From positions 1 to 52,383 of the forward strand of contig NZ_JAAXKX010000025.1 in assembly GCF_012276755.1 (NCBI RefSeq): a stretch of DNA of 52,383 nucleotides. The letters are read 5' to 3'. This DNA is from Marichromatium bheemlicum. GTDB lineage: Bacteria > Pseudomonadota > Gammaproteobacteria > Chromatiales > Chromatiaceae. A program made the translations under genes and the position numbers. Every line of letters begins with the position of its first letter. Position 1 is the first letter of the stretch. The notes under the pieces were generated by a model, which searched no databases, was not told where the DNA came from, and saw only the letters and a program-made list of their open reading frames with translations. Positions 7,984 to 16,104 of the stretch are shown here, in pieces.

Positions 7984-9056
7984 GGCGCTTCTCCTGTGGC
8001 GGTGGGCGGCGCGGTGGTATCGGGGTGGGAAAGGCGAGGTAGATCGATGAGAAAGCGGGTGCCGCTGCCGAGGGTGCTCTCGACCTCGATCGTTCCCTGT
8101 AGCTTGGTGACCAGCCCGTGCACGACCGATAGCCCCAATCCGCTGCCCTTGCCGGGTGCCTTGGTGGTGAAGAAGGGGTCGAAGACCCGCTCCAGGGTCT
8201 CGTCGTTCATACCTTCACCATCGTCTTCGACCCTGAGTCTGATCATCGCGCCGGCCGCGGTGGCGATGGGCTGGATGGCGACCTGGATACTACCTGGTTG
8301 GTCGCCGATGGCGTCGGCGGCATTGATGCAAAGATTCATCACGATCTGCTGCAGCTGGCTCGGCTCGGCCAGGACCCAGGCGTCTCGGTTGGGCGGCGCA
8401 AATGCGAGCTGGATGGTCGCCGGTAGCGAGACACGCAGTAGCTTGAACGTTTCCTCGGTCAGTGAGACCAGTTCGACGGCGCTCGGGGTGTCGGCCATTG
8501 CCCGTGCAAAGGTGAGCATGCGAGCGATCAGATCGCGCGCCCGAAAGCTCGCCTGTTGGATGTACGCGAGGTGATGGCGGCCCGCAGAGTCGGCGGGGAG
8601 TTCGTCGCCGAGCAGTTCGCTGAAGCCGAGGATGGCCCCGAGGATGTTGTTGAAGTCGTGGGCGATACCGGCGGCCAGGGTGCCGATCGCCTCCAGGCGG
8701 CGCGATTGCTCGAGACGGGCGTTCACAATGGCCTCGGCGCGGCGTTCGAGCTGCTCGCGGAAGGCGAGGCTGTAGGCCATGTAGGCCTCCATCAGCGGGG
8801 CTGTGATCTGCCCGGCGACCTGGCTCAATGGCAAGTCGGGATGGTCGTGGGCGAGTTGGATAAGTGCCTCGTGATGGAGTTCTCCGACCTCCTCAAGAGG
8901 CACGGCGCGGGCGATCAGGGTGCGTCCGAGGTCGGCCGCCTCGGCTAGCGCCGCTTCCGAGACCAGTGGGTTCTTGGCGAAGACGGCGCGGTGCAACAGT
9001 TCGGTGTAACGCTGGCCGAGTTCCCCGGTGTGTTGTGGTGCTTTGGGTTCAGGCAT
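7980..9056 (-). CDS. Histidine kinase with an RsbU-type N-terminal domain
   Basis: A 358-residue soluble kinase. Residues about 120-150 hold the H-box (IAHDFNNILGAILGF, His133), followed by an N-box (NLCINAADAI), G1 (EDDGEGM), F (VFDPFFTTKAPG) and G2 (GSGLGLSVVHG), as in NtrB-type kinases. Residues about 11-105 resemble the RsbT-binding domain of Bacillus RsbU: RYTELLHRAV, then RTLIARAVPLEEVGELHHEA, then AYMAYSLAFREQ line up with RYHQLLSRYI, the PPEEIISIHRKVL segment and the GYGMAYQEH segment that I recall for RsbU. No membrane segment is visible. I chose ATG 9056, which overlaps the phosphatase stop by 8 bases; the frame is open further upstream but inside that gene. The likely input is RsbT from the adjacent stressosome, which is an inference. 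Confidence 0.9.
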   Translation of the reverse strand: MPEPKAPQHTGELGQRYTELLHRAVFAKNPLVSEAALAEAADLGRTLIARAVPLEEVGELHHEALIQLAHDHPDLPLSQVAGQITAPLMEAYMAYSLAFREQLERRAEAIVNARLEQSRRLEAIGTLAAGIAHDFNNILGAILGFSELLGDELPADSAGRHHLAYIQQASFRARDLIARMLTFARAMADTPSAVELVSLTEETFKLLRVSLPATIQLAFAPPNRDAWVLAEPSQLQQIVMNLCINAADAIGDQPGSIQVAIQPIATAAGAMIRLRVEDDGEGMNDETLERVFDPFFTTKAPGKGSGLGLSVVHGLVTKLQGTIEVESTLGSGTRFLIDLPRLSHPDTTAPPTATGEAP

Positions 9057-9648
9057 GGCGATAGATGAGGATGCCGGCATCATCGTGCCCGTCGGCCCAG
9101 CGCTCGATGAGCTGTTCGGCGAGCTGGTCCGAGACCGTGGCATCGTCGAGACCGTTGAGGACCTTGGCGCTCTCCTGGATCCCGTCGGTGAACAGGGTCA
9201 GCCAGTCGCCGACGGTGATGGTGAACGACTCGGCGCGCAGATCCCGGTAGCCCGCGCCGACGATGCCGCGAGCGCTGCTCAGGCGTCGGATGAGGCCGCT
9301 GTGGGCGATGACGCTGCGGATGTTGCCGACGGCGGCATGGCGGAGTCGGTCGAGTTGGGGGTGGATGTCGACGATGGCGAGCGCGGCGCCCCGTGTGTCC
9401 CGCAGGGCCTGATCGCAGGCGAGGAAGATGTCCTCAAGGTGGTGATCGGGCATGGCCGCGACCTGGGCGATGGCCGCGCTGGCTGCGACTTCAGCCTCGT
9501 GCCCGTGGCCCAGGCCGTCGGCAAGCGCCAGGCGCAGCCGATCGGGTCGTGTCCACCAGCCGAGCTGATCACCACAGTGCAGCTCGTTCGGGTGTGAACG
9601 CAGCGCTTGACCGATGCACGGGTGGGGGAACGGAGGGGTCAGCGCCAT
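9049..9648 (-). CDS. RsbX-like PP2C/SpoIIE-type serine phosphatase
   Basis: A 199-residue protein, the length recalled for Bacillus RsbX. PP2C-type metal-binding aspartates are visible in ALADGLGHGHEAE and near the C-terminus in LTLFTDGIQESAK and HDDAGILI. In stressosome systems RsbX dephosphorylates RsbS and RsbR to reset the complex after RsbT has acted. ATG 9648 overlaps the preceding gene by 10 bases, indicating translational coupling. Position directly after the RsbRST genes supports the RsbX role over RsbU. Confidence 0.85.
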   Translation of the reverse strand: MALTPPFPHPCIGQALRSHPNELHCGDQLGWWTRPDRLRLALADGLGHGHEAEVAASAAIAQVAAMPDHHLEDIFLACDQALRDTRGAALAIVDIHPQLDRLRHAAVGNIRSVIAHSGLIRRLSSARGIVGAGYRDLRAESFTITVGDWLTLFTDGIQESAKVLNGLDDATVSDQLAEQLIERWADGHDDAGILIYRHA

Positions 9649-10103
9649 TTGACCGCCCTGACTCGGGTGCCGTGGCCCGGCACGGAGTCGATGTCGCAAA
9701 GATCCATCAGACGGTCGACGCCGGGCAGTCCACAGCCGAGACCGCCGGCGGTGCTGTAGCCATCGGTCAGCGCGAGCGCCAGGTCACCGATGCCCGGTCC
9801 GTGGTCCTCGGCCAGCAGTTCGATCCCGGTGCGCATGCCGGTGAGCGGGGCGACCTGTAGTTGGCCGCCGCCGGCATGGATCAGGAGATTGGTCGCCAGC
9901 TCGGACGCGGCGGTGGCGAGGGAGTAGGCCGCGCTGCGGCTGAATGCCATGCGCTCGGCCAAGGCGCGGACTGCGCGGCAGATGGCCGCGACATCGGACT
10001 CGGTATCGATGCGCATGCTAATGGCGACGATGTCGGGGTCGGGGGGCGAGGGCGCCGAAGGGGGTGTGTATCGGTCTGAATGCATGTCACCGCCTGGAGT
10101 CAT
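9639..10103 (-). CDS. Second RsbT-like serine kinase (GHKL ATPase)
   Basis: A protein of about 154 residues from ATG 10103, or 148 from ATG 10085; neither has a strong ribosome binding site. It has the GHKL fold of anti-sigma/RsbT kinases: N-box SELATNLLIHAG, G1 EDHGPGIGD, and the RsbT signature LTDGYSTAGGLGCGLPG. The last stretch is nearly the same as in the RsbT upstream, so this is an RsbT paralogue rather than RsbW. It lies between rsbT and the phosphatase. Possible roles are a second switch kinase with another target or a competitor for RsbS. Confidence 0.85.
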   Translation of the reverse strand: MTPGGDMHSDRYTPPSAPSPPDPDIVAISMRIDTESDVAAICRAVRALAERMAFSRSAAYSLATAASELATNLLIHAGGGQLQVAPLTGMRTGIELLAEDHGPGIGDLALALTDGYSTAGGLGCGLPGVDRLMDLCDIDSVPGHGTRVRAVKWR

Positions 10104-10113
10104 GGTGGGGTGG

Positions 10114-10524
10114 TCACAATGGCTTCTGCAGGGCGATGGTGATCCGGGTGAGTCCCGGCATCGACTCAATGCCGAAGTCATCGACCAGGCGCCGTGTGCC
10201 GGGTAGGCCGGCACCGAGCCCGCCGCTAGTGCTATAGCCGTCGGTGAGCGCCAGGGTGGTGTCGGGGATCCCCGGGCCGTGGTCCTCGACCAGGACGCGG
10301 ATGCGTCGGTATCTGGCGTCCGAGGTATCGCTGATCTGGCAACTGCCCTCGCCGGCGTACTGGATGACGTTGCGGGTCAGCTCGGAGACGGCGGTGGCGA
10401 GCCGTGTCTGATCGGCCTTGCCGAAGCCGAGACGCTCGCACAGGGTCCGGGCGGCACGCCGTGCGGTGACGATATCCGTCGGCGTGCGGATCGGGATGAG
10501 TTCACTGGCAAAGGCCTCAGTCAT
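10114..10524 (-). CDS. rsbT: Stressosome switch serine kinase RsbT
   Basis: A 136-residue GHKL kinase, the usual RsbT length. Visible are N-box SELTRNVIQYAG, G1 EDHGPGIPD and LTDGYSTSGGLGAGLPG with its nucleotide lid. In characterised stressosomes RsbT is held by RsbR/RsbS, phosphorylates both on signal, and leaves to activate a downstream partner. ATG 10524 overlaps the rsbS stop by 8 bases. The usual partner RsbU is absent here; the kinase at 7980-9056 carries an RsbU-like N-terminus. Confidence 0.93.
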   Translation of the reverse strand: MTEAFASELIPIRTPTDIVTARRAARTLCERLGFGKADQTRLATAVSELTRNVIQYAGEGSCQISDTSDARYRRIRVLVEDHGPGIPDTTLALTDGYSTSGGLGAGLPGTRRLVDDFGIESMPGLTRITIALQKPL

Positions 10525-10909
10525 CCTCGTCCTCGTCGATGTGAATGTCGCCACGGGTGGCGATACGACGGTTGAGGATCTCCAGCCCCTGTTCGAGGTT
10601 GAATGCGCAGTTGGCGCCGAGCAGGTCACGTCCCATCTCGATCAACGTCATCGCGACGAACGGCTGAACGCCGCAGATCACCACCTCGGCGCCGAGGAGT
10701 CCGACCATGCAGGCGGTGTCGTTGATGACGCGCGCCATGTAGGAATCGACCACGTCCAACGCAGTGATGTCGATCGCCACACCGAGCGCCTCGATCTCGG
10801 CCACGCGTTCGACCAGGTCCGACTGGAATTGCATGGCGTCGTTGTCGGTCAGGTCGTCCTGGATGGAGACCAGCAGGATGCGTCCCAGTCGCAGGATCGG
10901 GATCTTCAT
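10517..10909 (-). CDS. rsbS: Stressosome scaffold protein RsbS (STAS domain)
   Basis: A 130-residue single STAS domain. The phospho-acceptor serine is preserved as Ser56 in ITALDVVDSYMARVIND, the counterpart of Bacillus RsbS Ser59 as I recall it. There is a 10-residue acidic tail (HIDEDEDD). RsbS forms the stressosome core with RsbR and holds RsbT until phosphorylated. The start overlaps the rsbR stop by 4 bases (ATGA). Confidence 0.94.
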   Translation of the reverse strand: MKIPILRLGRILLVSIQDDLTDNDAMQFQSDLVERVAEIEALGVAIDITALDVVDSYMARVINDTACMVGLLGAEVVICGVQPFVAMTLIEMGRDLLGANCAFNLEQGLEILNRRIATRGDIHIDEDEDD

Positions 10910-11763
10910 GAGTGTCGATCCTCGATCGGGCCGATGCGCAGTCCAATGAGCTGCAGCGCCTCGGCGATGCCCGCGCGCAATGTGGCGCGGCTGAGCACGT
11001 CGTCGAAGCGGATGCCGAGCTTGGTAAGGGTCTGTGCGCCCTCCGGGCTGATGCCGGTCATGACGATGCGGGTGCCGAGCAGGCAGGCCGCGTCGATCGT
11101 CTTCATCAGGTGTTGGGCGACGCTGGTGTCGAGGATCGGCACGCCGGTGAGGTCGATGATGGTGACCCGCGCCTCGTGATGGGCAATCGCCTCCAGCAGT
11201 CGCTCGGTGACCTGGCGGGCCCGGATGGTGTCGATGACCCCGACCAGCGGCAGCAACAGGATGCGGTTCCAGAGGCGTAGTACCGGGGTCGAGAGTTCGA
11301 GTAGCGACAGGCTCTGCTGGGTGATGATCTGTTCGCGGACCTCGACGAAGGCGTCGAAGGTGCTGAGCGTCAGCCCATCGAAGACGCGGTCGAGCCACAG
11401 CAGGCCATCGACCTCCGGGGGCGTGGTGGAGGTGACCAAACGGGCCGTGATCAAACGCTTGAGCGTGAGTAGCAGGGCGACCGTCTCGTTGGCGCTGCCG
11501 CCGTGGCGCGCCTGGTCGCTGACGAGCTGACGCAGGTGATCGGTCAATGAGTCGGTTGGACCGAGGGTGAAGTCCTCCGACGGTGGCTGTTCGAGGGCAT
11601 CGAGGATGCCCTCGAAGATGGCTCGTAGGTGGTGTCCCGGAGGCGGTGGCGCTGCGCTGATGGGCGAGGATGGCGGTGGCAGCATCGCCTTGACGCGTTC
11701 CAGCCAGGCCGTGAATAGCGCGTTGCGTTGGTCTTGTAAGAGGTGTCCGAGTGCGTTCGTCAT
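10906..11763 (-). CDS. rsbR: Stressosome co-antagonist RsbR with an RsbRD-type N-terminus
   Basis: A 285-residue protein: an all-helical N-terminal sensory region (about 1-150) and a C-terminal STAS domain (about 160-275). The STAS part contains TIIDLTGVPILDTSVAQHL; the threonine of DTSVAQ sits where Bacillus RsbRA has Thr205. The linker contains LLELSTPVLRLWNRILLLP, typical of RsbR. The N-terminus (QDQRNALFTAWLERVKAM...) resembles the RsbRD N-terminal family, not the haem-globin of Vibrio RsbR; no PAS or membrane segment is seen. A proline-rich insert lies at about residues 29-43. This is the only RsbR in the window. Confidence 0.92.
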   Translation of the reverse strand: MTNALGHLLQDQRNALFTAWLERVKAMLPPPSSPISAAPPPPGHHLRAIFEGILDALEQPPSEDFTLGPTDSLTDHLRQLVSDQARHGGSANETVALLLTLKRLITARLVTSTTPPEVDGLLWLDRVFDGLTLSTFDAFVEVREQIITQQSLSLLELSTPVLRLWNRILLLPLVGVIDTIRARQVTERLLEAIAHHEARVTIIDLTGVPILDTSVAQHLMKTIDAACLLGTRIVMTGISPEGAQTLTKLGIRFDDVLSRATLRAGIAEALQLIGLRIGPIEDRHS

Positions 11764-11847
11764 GGTATTCGGGGCGTTTTGTCGGCGGCGCTATCTCGGC
11801 CTGGCAGTGTCGCGCGCGGGTTGGTTCTCGGGCGCCAGGGCCGGTTG

Positions 11848-13107
11848 CTAGAAGAGTTCTATGCGTGGTTCGTTCGGGTCCTCTGCCGCTTGGCTGGTCT
11901 GCGAGCGGGCATGGTTTGCCTCGCTGCGCAGATAGTCATCGAACACCGCCCGGAGCTGGTTTGGCAATTGCGTGGGATCGTCATCGGCGTTGATCAAGAC
12001 GCTGGCGCGGTGATTCAGAGTGGTGCGGATGCGCTCCAGTCGCTGGCCGGTGACGTCCTGGTACTGCAGCAACCCGAGGATGTCCGAGATCTGGGTTGCC
12101 AGGCTGGTGTTGTGATGGGTGATGACCGAGAACAACACCTTATAGAACTGGCGTACGTCCTCGTAGTTGTCGCGGAGTCGATGGATCGACTCGACCGCCT
12201 TGCTCGCTTGCTCTAGCTGTTCCTGGGAGCCCTCGAGTAGGGTGAACTGGAGGTTCCGCTCGACGTTTTGGAGCGCGCGGTTGAGCCCGTCCTCGATGGT
12301 GTCGGCCGTTTCGGTGGCGTGGTCGGCCAGCGACTGCACCTCGCCGGCGACGACGGCGAAGCCGCGTCCGGCCTCGCCCGCCCGCGCCGCCTCGATAGCG
12401 GCGTTGAGTGCGAGGAGTCGTGTCTTCTTGCTGATCTGCTTGATCGAGCTGGTCAGTCCGCCGAGTTGGCGGATGTCGTGGAGGACCTTCTCGATGGCCT
12501 CCATGTCCGCCTGGATGCGCGTGGGTAGCTCTTGTACCAGGAGGGCGATCTCGGTGATGTCCTCGAGCCTGCCGGAGATGTCCTCTTCCATCGACTTGGC
12601 ATTGCCCGTGGACTTCTTCAGATAGTCCAGCAGATGGGCCGCGTCGGCATTGAGCTGGCTGGTGCGCTCGATGACGTTGAGCGTCGAGGCCTCGGTCTCG
12701 GCGACCGTTTCGCCGAGCTGTTGCTCGATGGCTTGGTCCTGCTCGACCGTGAGCGCGCGCGCCTCCTTGTCCCCCTGTGCCTGTTGCTGGCCCTGGCGAA
12801 GCTCCTGGATCACCCGGTCCCAGGTCTGGCACAGGGCGCTGTTGACGCGGAAGCTGAAGCGAAAGAACACCAACCCGGCGATGAAGTTGGTGCCGAGCAC
12901 GGCGCCGCCGAAGATCAGCGCATGGATGAGCGCGGCGTTGGAGCCGGCCGTTTGCAGACCAAGGTTCAACCAGTCGTGGGTCAGGTACACCAGGATGGTG
13001 ATGGCGAGGCTGCCGAGCAGGTTGATCCAGCCCATGGTGCGCCGCAACATGCGGGCCTGCGCCAGATTCGCATCGATCACCACTTGGTGTTGGTTGGTGA
13101 TGGGCAT
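11848..13107 (-). CDS. Membrane MCP-like signalling protein with a CheZ-like motif
   Basis: A 419-residue protein. Two membrane helices (about residues 27-45 and 62-85) are separated by only a short loop, so there is no periplasmic sensor domain. A coiled coil then leads to an MCP-type signalling core, [19 protein letters not shown], near residue 230. Near residue 345 the sequence [18 protein letters not shown] matches the CheZ active motif (QDLTGQ) with its catalytic Asp and Gln. The protein may therefore bind CheA/CheW, dephosphorylate CheY, or both. Four glutamates or aspartates precede the end ([10 protein letters not shown]). It lies between the second CheY and rsbR, at the junction of the two modules. 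Confidence 0.85.
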   Translation of the reverse strand: MPITNQHQVVIDANLAQARMLRRTMGWINLLGSLAITILVYLTHDWLNLGLQTAGSNAALIHALIFGGAVLGTNFIAGLVFFRFSFRVNSALCQTWDRVIQELRQGQQQAQGDKEARALTVEQDQAIEQQLGETVAETEASTLNVIERTSQLNADAAHLLDYLKKSTGNAKSMEEDISGRLEDITEIALLVQELPTRIQADMEAIEKVLHDIRQLGGLTSSIKQISKKTRLLALNAAIEAARAGEAGRGFAVVAGEVQSLADHATETADTIEDGLNRALQNVERNLQFTLLEGSQEQLEQASKAVESIHRLRDNYEDVRQFYKVLFSVITHHNTSLATQISDILGLLQYQDVTGQRLERIRTTLNHRASVLINADDDPTQLPNQLRAVFDDYLRSEANHARSQTSQAAEDPNEPRIELF

Positions 13108-13119
13108 CGTCTGAGGTCC

Positions 13120-13494
13120 TCAGGCCCCCGGCAGTACCTGTTTGATGACCTTGATCAGATCGGCCCCACCCACGGGCTTGACCAGCCAGCCGGTCGCGCC
13201 GAGCTTCTTGGCCTCGTCGCGCTTGGCCTGTTGGCTCTCGGTGGTGAGCGCAAGGATGGGGGTGAAGCGCATGCCGGGCAGGGCTCGCGCGTTGCGGATG
13301 AAGTCGATGCCGCCCATGTTGGGCATGTTGATGTCGGTGAGGATGAGGTCCGGCTTGATCCCGGACTTGAGCTTGGAGATCGCCTGGACGCCGTCGCCCG
13401 CGGTCTCCACGGTGAAGCCGGCGATCTCCAGGCTGGCTTTGAGGCTCATCACCATGGTTGCCGAATCGTCTACAACCAGTATCGTCTTGGACAT
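13120..13494 (-). CDS. CheY-like response regulator
   Basis: A 124-residue single receiver domain. The acidic pocket is VVDDSATM, the phospho-acceptor is Asp54 in LILTDINMPNMGG, the conserved Thr is in ALTTES, and the lysine in LVKPVGG. It resembles chemotaxis CheY rather than DNA-binding regulators. It lies between the STAS-like gene and the membrane MCP-like gene with 12-13 base gaps. It is probably phosphorylated by the CheA at 13744-16104. Confidence 0.94.
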   Translation of the reverse strand: MSKTILVVDDSATMVMSLKASLEIAGFTVETAGDGVQAISKLKSGIKPDLILTDINMPNMGGIDFIRNARALPGMRFTPILALTTESQQAKRDEAKKLGATGWLVKPVGGADLIKVIKQVLPGA

Positions 13495-13507
13495 GGTCTT
13501 GAACTCC

Positions 13508-13744
13508 TCATGGGGTCAGGGCCGCCTTGATCCAGGCGGCCAGCGGCGCATGGCGTGGCCAGGCCGAGATCCTCGGCCGTGCGGCCATCAGGACCTGGAG
13601 GTTGGCGGCGTGCAGATGGGTGCAGGCGGATAGATTGATCCGTCCACGTGGGTGTTTGATCAGCCAGTCGAGTAGTACCTCGGCGTCCTCGACGGTCATC
13701 TGCTCACTGACGACCACGGTTACCTTCTTGAATGCGAGTGCCAT
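13508..13744 (-). CDS. Small degenerate STAS-like protein
   Basis: A 78-residue protein with the strand-helix pattern of a STAS (anti-sigma factor antagonist) domain. The segment INLSACTHLHAANLQVLMA occupies the place of the usual DLSxxxxxDSxGLxxL loop, with the acidic and serine positions replaced by His-Ala. It therefore probably cannot be phosphorylated like RsbS or RsbV and may act as an adaptor. The start overlaps the cheA stop by one base (ATGA), so expression is tied to CheA. Assignment rests on pattern only. Confidence 0.7.
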   Translation of the reverse strand: MALAFKKVTVVVSEQMTVEDAEVLLDWLIKHPRGRINLSACTHLHAANLQVLMAARPRISAWPRHAPLAAWIKAALTP

Positions 13745-16104
13745 CAGAGCAGCTCCCTCGGGTTGAGCACTAGCAGTACCGAGCCATCACCGAGCAGCGC
13801 GGAGCCGGCGTAGCCGCCTAGCCCGGCGAGGATTCCGGTGAGAGGCTTGAGGATGATGTCGATCGTTTCCCGACAGTCGTCGACGATGATGCCGAGAGGG
13901 TCCGGGCCGATGCGGACCACCAGCACGGCGAACTCGTCGTCGCCGTTGGGGGCCTGCTCGATGGTGAGTCCCAGCAGGTCGTTGAGTGTGACCAGTGGCA
14001 CCAGGCGTCCGCGCAGCACCGTGGTGAGACGGCGCTTGATGGTACGGATGTCGTTGCGCGCGACCCTGACGGTCTCGGCGACCGTGTCCATCGGGACGCC
14101 GAAGCGCTGCCCGGCCGACTCGATGATCATGACGTTGGTTACCGCCATCGATAGCGGTAGCGAGAGTTGCAGTCGGGTGCCCTGGCCGAGCTGGCTGTGA
14201 AGCTCGACGGTGCCGTTGACACAGGCGATGGCGTTGCGCACGACGTCCATGCCGACGCCCCGCCCGGACAGGTCCGAGACCTGTTCGGCGGTGGAAAAGC
14301 CCGCCGCGAATACCAGGTTGATTGCCTCCTGATCGGTCAATCGTTCCAGCTCGGGTTCACCGATGAGGCCGCGCTCGTATGCCTTGCGCCGAATCCGCTC
14401 CGGGTCGATACCGCGACCGTCGTCGCTGATCTCGATCACCACCCGGTCGGATTCCTGGCGGGCGGAGATGGTCAGCCGTCCTTCGCTCGGCTTGCCGGAG
14501 GCGCGGCGCTCGGCAGGGGACTCAAGGCCGTGGTCGAGGCTGTTGCGCACGATGTGCACCAGCGGGTCGGCCAGGGCCTCGATGATGTTCTTGTCGGCCT
14601 CGGTCGACTCGCCCTCCATCACCAGCCGAACCTCCTTGCCGAGTCTGCGGGCGGTATCGCGGACCAGACGCGGGAAGCGCTGCAGCACGAATGAGACGGG
14701 CATCATGCGAATCTGCATGATGGCGTCCTGCATCTCCTCGGCGATGCGGTTGATGATTCCGTACTGTGCCTTGATTTCACGGGCCAGCTCGCGTGTCCCG
14801 AACACCTCCTCGGCGCGGTTGGCGAGATAGGGCAGGGCATTCTTGGTGACTACCATCTCGCCGATCAGGTTCATCAATCGATCGATCTTGACCTGATCGA
14901 CCTTGAGTGTGTGACCGGCCAGTCGGTCCTCGGCGCGGCGACCGAACTTGATCGGCTCCTCCGCCTCTGGCGCCTCAGGGCGAGCGGCGGTGGCTGTGGT
15001 CGGTGGGGGGGCGGCGGCCGGGAGCTGGGTGTCGCCGAGACGCTGCTGTTCGTCGAGCCAGTGTAGTAGAGGCTGTGAGGACTGAGAGGCGTCGGCCGAG
15101 TGCAGGGCTTGCTGTAGTGCGTCGCGATCCACCGCCTGGCCGATGCTGGCGAAGGCCGCCTCCAGGGTGGTGGCGACCGCGCGCAGTCGCCCGCTCAGCC
15201 ACGGCGGGTTGTCGGTCAGTCCGAGGATCTCGCGCTGGGCCTCCAGTACGACGTTGAAGGACCAGGCTGTTTCGGCATCGGGCGGTGGCTCGGATGAGGG
15301 GGCTGGTGCAATGCTCGGCGCTGGCGGCTGCAGCGGGACGATCTGTACTTGCTCCGGGATGTAGCGGAAGTGCTCGTGCAGCGCCTCGGCTGGGGTATTC
15401 AGGATCGCTTCGAAGCGCAGGATGCAGCGATAGGCGTCGAGTTCGTCCAGGGGGGCCCAGTCCTCGCGGCTGCTCACCCGGCGCCAGTAGGGTTCGCCAA
15501 GCTGCAAGACCTGGTGGAAGGGGTCCTCGCCCTTGAAGAAACACTCCTCCTCGGGTTCGTAAGTCAGCCAGCACAGTGGTTCGCCGGCCTCGAGGCGTTG
15601 GGCCAGTTCCTGCTGGATCCTGCTCGGGAGCGATTCGAACGGTATCGCCGCAGGTGTTGGGGAGGGCGCTGGCTCGGTCTCGGTGGCGGTTGGTGTCGTG
15701 GCCTGGGCAGCGGCGAGCAGGCTTCGCAGCGCATTGGCGAGTTCGAGTGCGTCGTTGGCGTGTCGCGCGGTATTCGGTGGCGCCGACTCGGCACTGTCGC
15801 CGATCTCGTCGATCAGGGCGAGCACGAAGTCCATTGCCTCCAGCAGCCTGTCGGCCACCGGGCGATCGAAGGGCCGTCTCCCATCGCGTACCGCGTCCAT
15901 CAGGTCCTCGGCGGCATGCAGGACACGGGTCATCTCCGGCAGGTCGAACAGTCCGCTGTTGCCCTTGAGGGTGTGCACCAGGCGGAAGAGTTCGCCCATC
16001 AGGGCGCTGTCATCGGGGGTGTCCTCGAGCTGGAGCAGGCGTTCACCGATGGTCTGGAGGATGTCTCGCCCCTCGGTGATGAATTGATCGAGCAGTGGGT
16101 TCAT
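13744..16104 (-). CDS. cheA: Chemotaxis-type histidine kinase CheA
   Basis: A 786-residue CheA. The N-terminal Hpt domain has phospho-acceptor His44 in LVHTLKGNSGLF. Residues about 165-265 form a separate domain with WLTYEPEEECFFKGEDPFHQ, in place of the standard CheY/CheB-binding P2. After a linker come the dimerisation helices (HTLKVDQVKIDRLMNLIGEM) and the ATPase with N-box HIVRNSLDHG, G1 DDGRGID and G2 GRGVGMD. A C-terminal CheW-like regulatory domain follows. All catalytic motifs are intact. The start overlaps the upstream CheY stop by 4 bases. It is the central kinase of the chemosensory half of the array. Confidence 0.97.
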   Translation of the reverse strand: MNPLLDQFITEGRDILQTIGERLLQLEDTPDDSALMGELFRLVHTLKGNSGLFDLPEMTRVLHAAEDLMDAVRDGRRPFDRPVADRLLEAMDFVLALIDEIGDSAESAPPNTARHANDALELANALRSLLAAAQATTPTATETEPAPSPTPAAIPFESLPSRIQQELAQRLEAGEPLCWLTYEPEEECFFKGEDPFHQVLQLGEPYWRRVSSREDWAPLDELDAYRCILRFEAILNTPAEALHEHFRYIPEQVQIVPLQPPAPSIAPAPSSEPPPDAETAWSFNVVLEAQREILGLTDNPPWLSGRLRAVATTLEAAFASIGQAVDRDALQQALHSADASQSSQPLLHWLDEQQRLGDTQLPAAAPPPTTATAARPEAPEAEEPIKFGRRAEDRLAGHTLKVDQVKIDRLMNLIGEMVVTKNALPYLANRAEEVFGTRELAREIKAQYGIINRIAEEMQDAIMQIRMMPVSFVLQRFPRLVRDTARRLGKEVRLVMEGESTEADKNIIEALADPLVHIVRNSLDHGLESPAERRASGKPSEGRLTISARQESDRVVIEISDDGRGIDPERIRRKAYERGLIGEPELERLTDQEAINLVFAAGFSTAEQVSDLSGRGVGMDVVRNAIACVNGTVELHSQLGQGTRLQLSLPLSMAVTNVMIIESAGQRFGVPMDTVAETVRVARNDIRTIKRRLTTVLRGRLVPLVTLNDLLGLTIEQAPNGDDEFAVLVVRIGPDPLGIIVDDCRETIDIILKPLTGILAGLGGYAGSALLGDGSVLLVLNPRELL

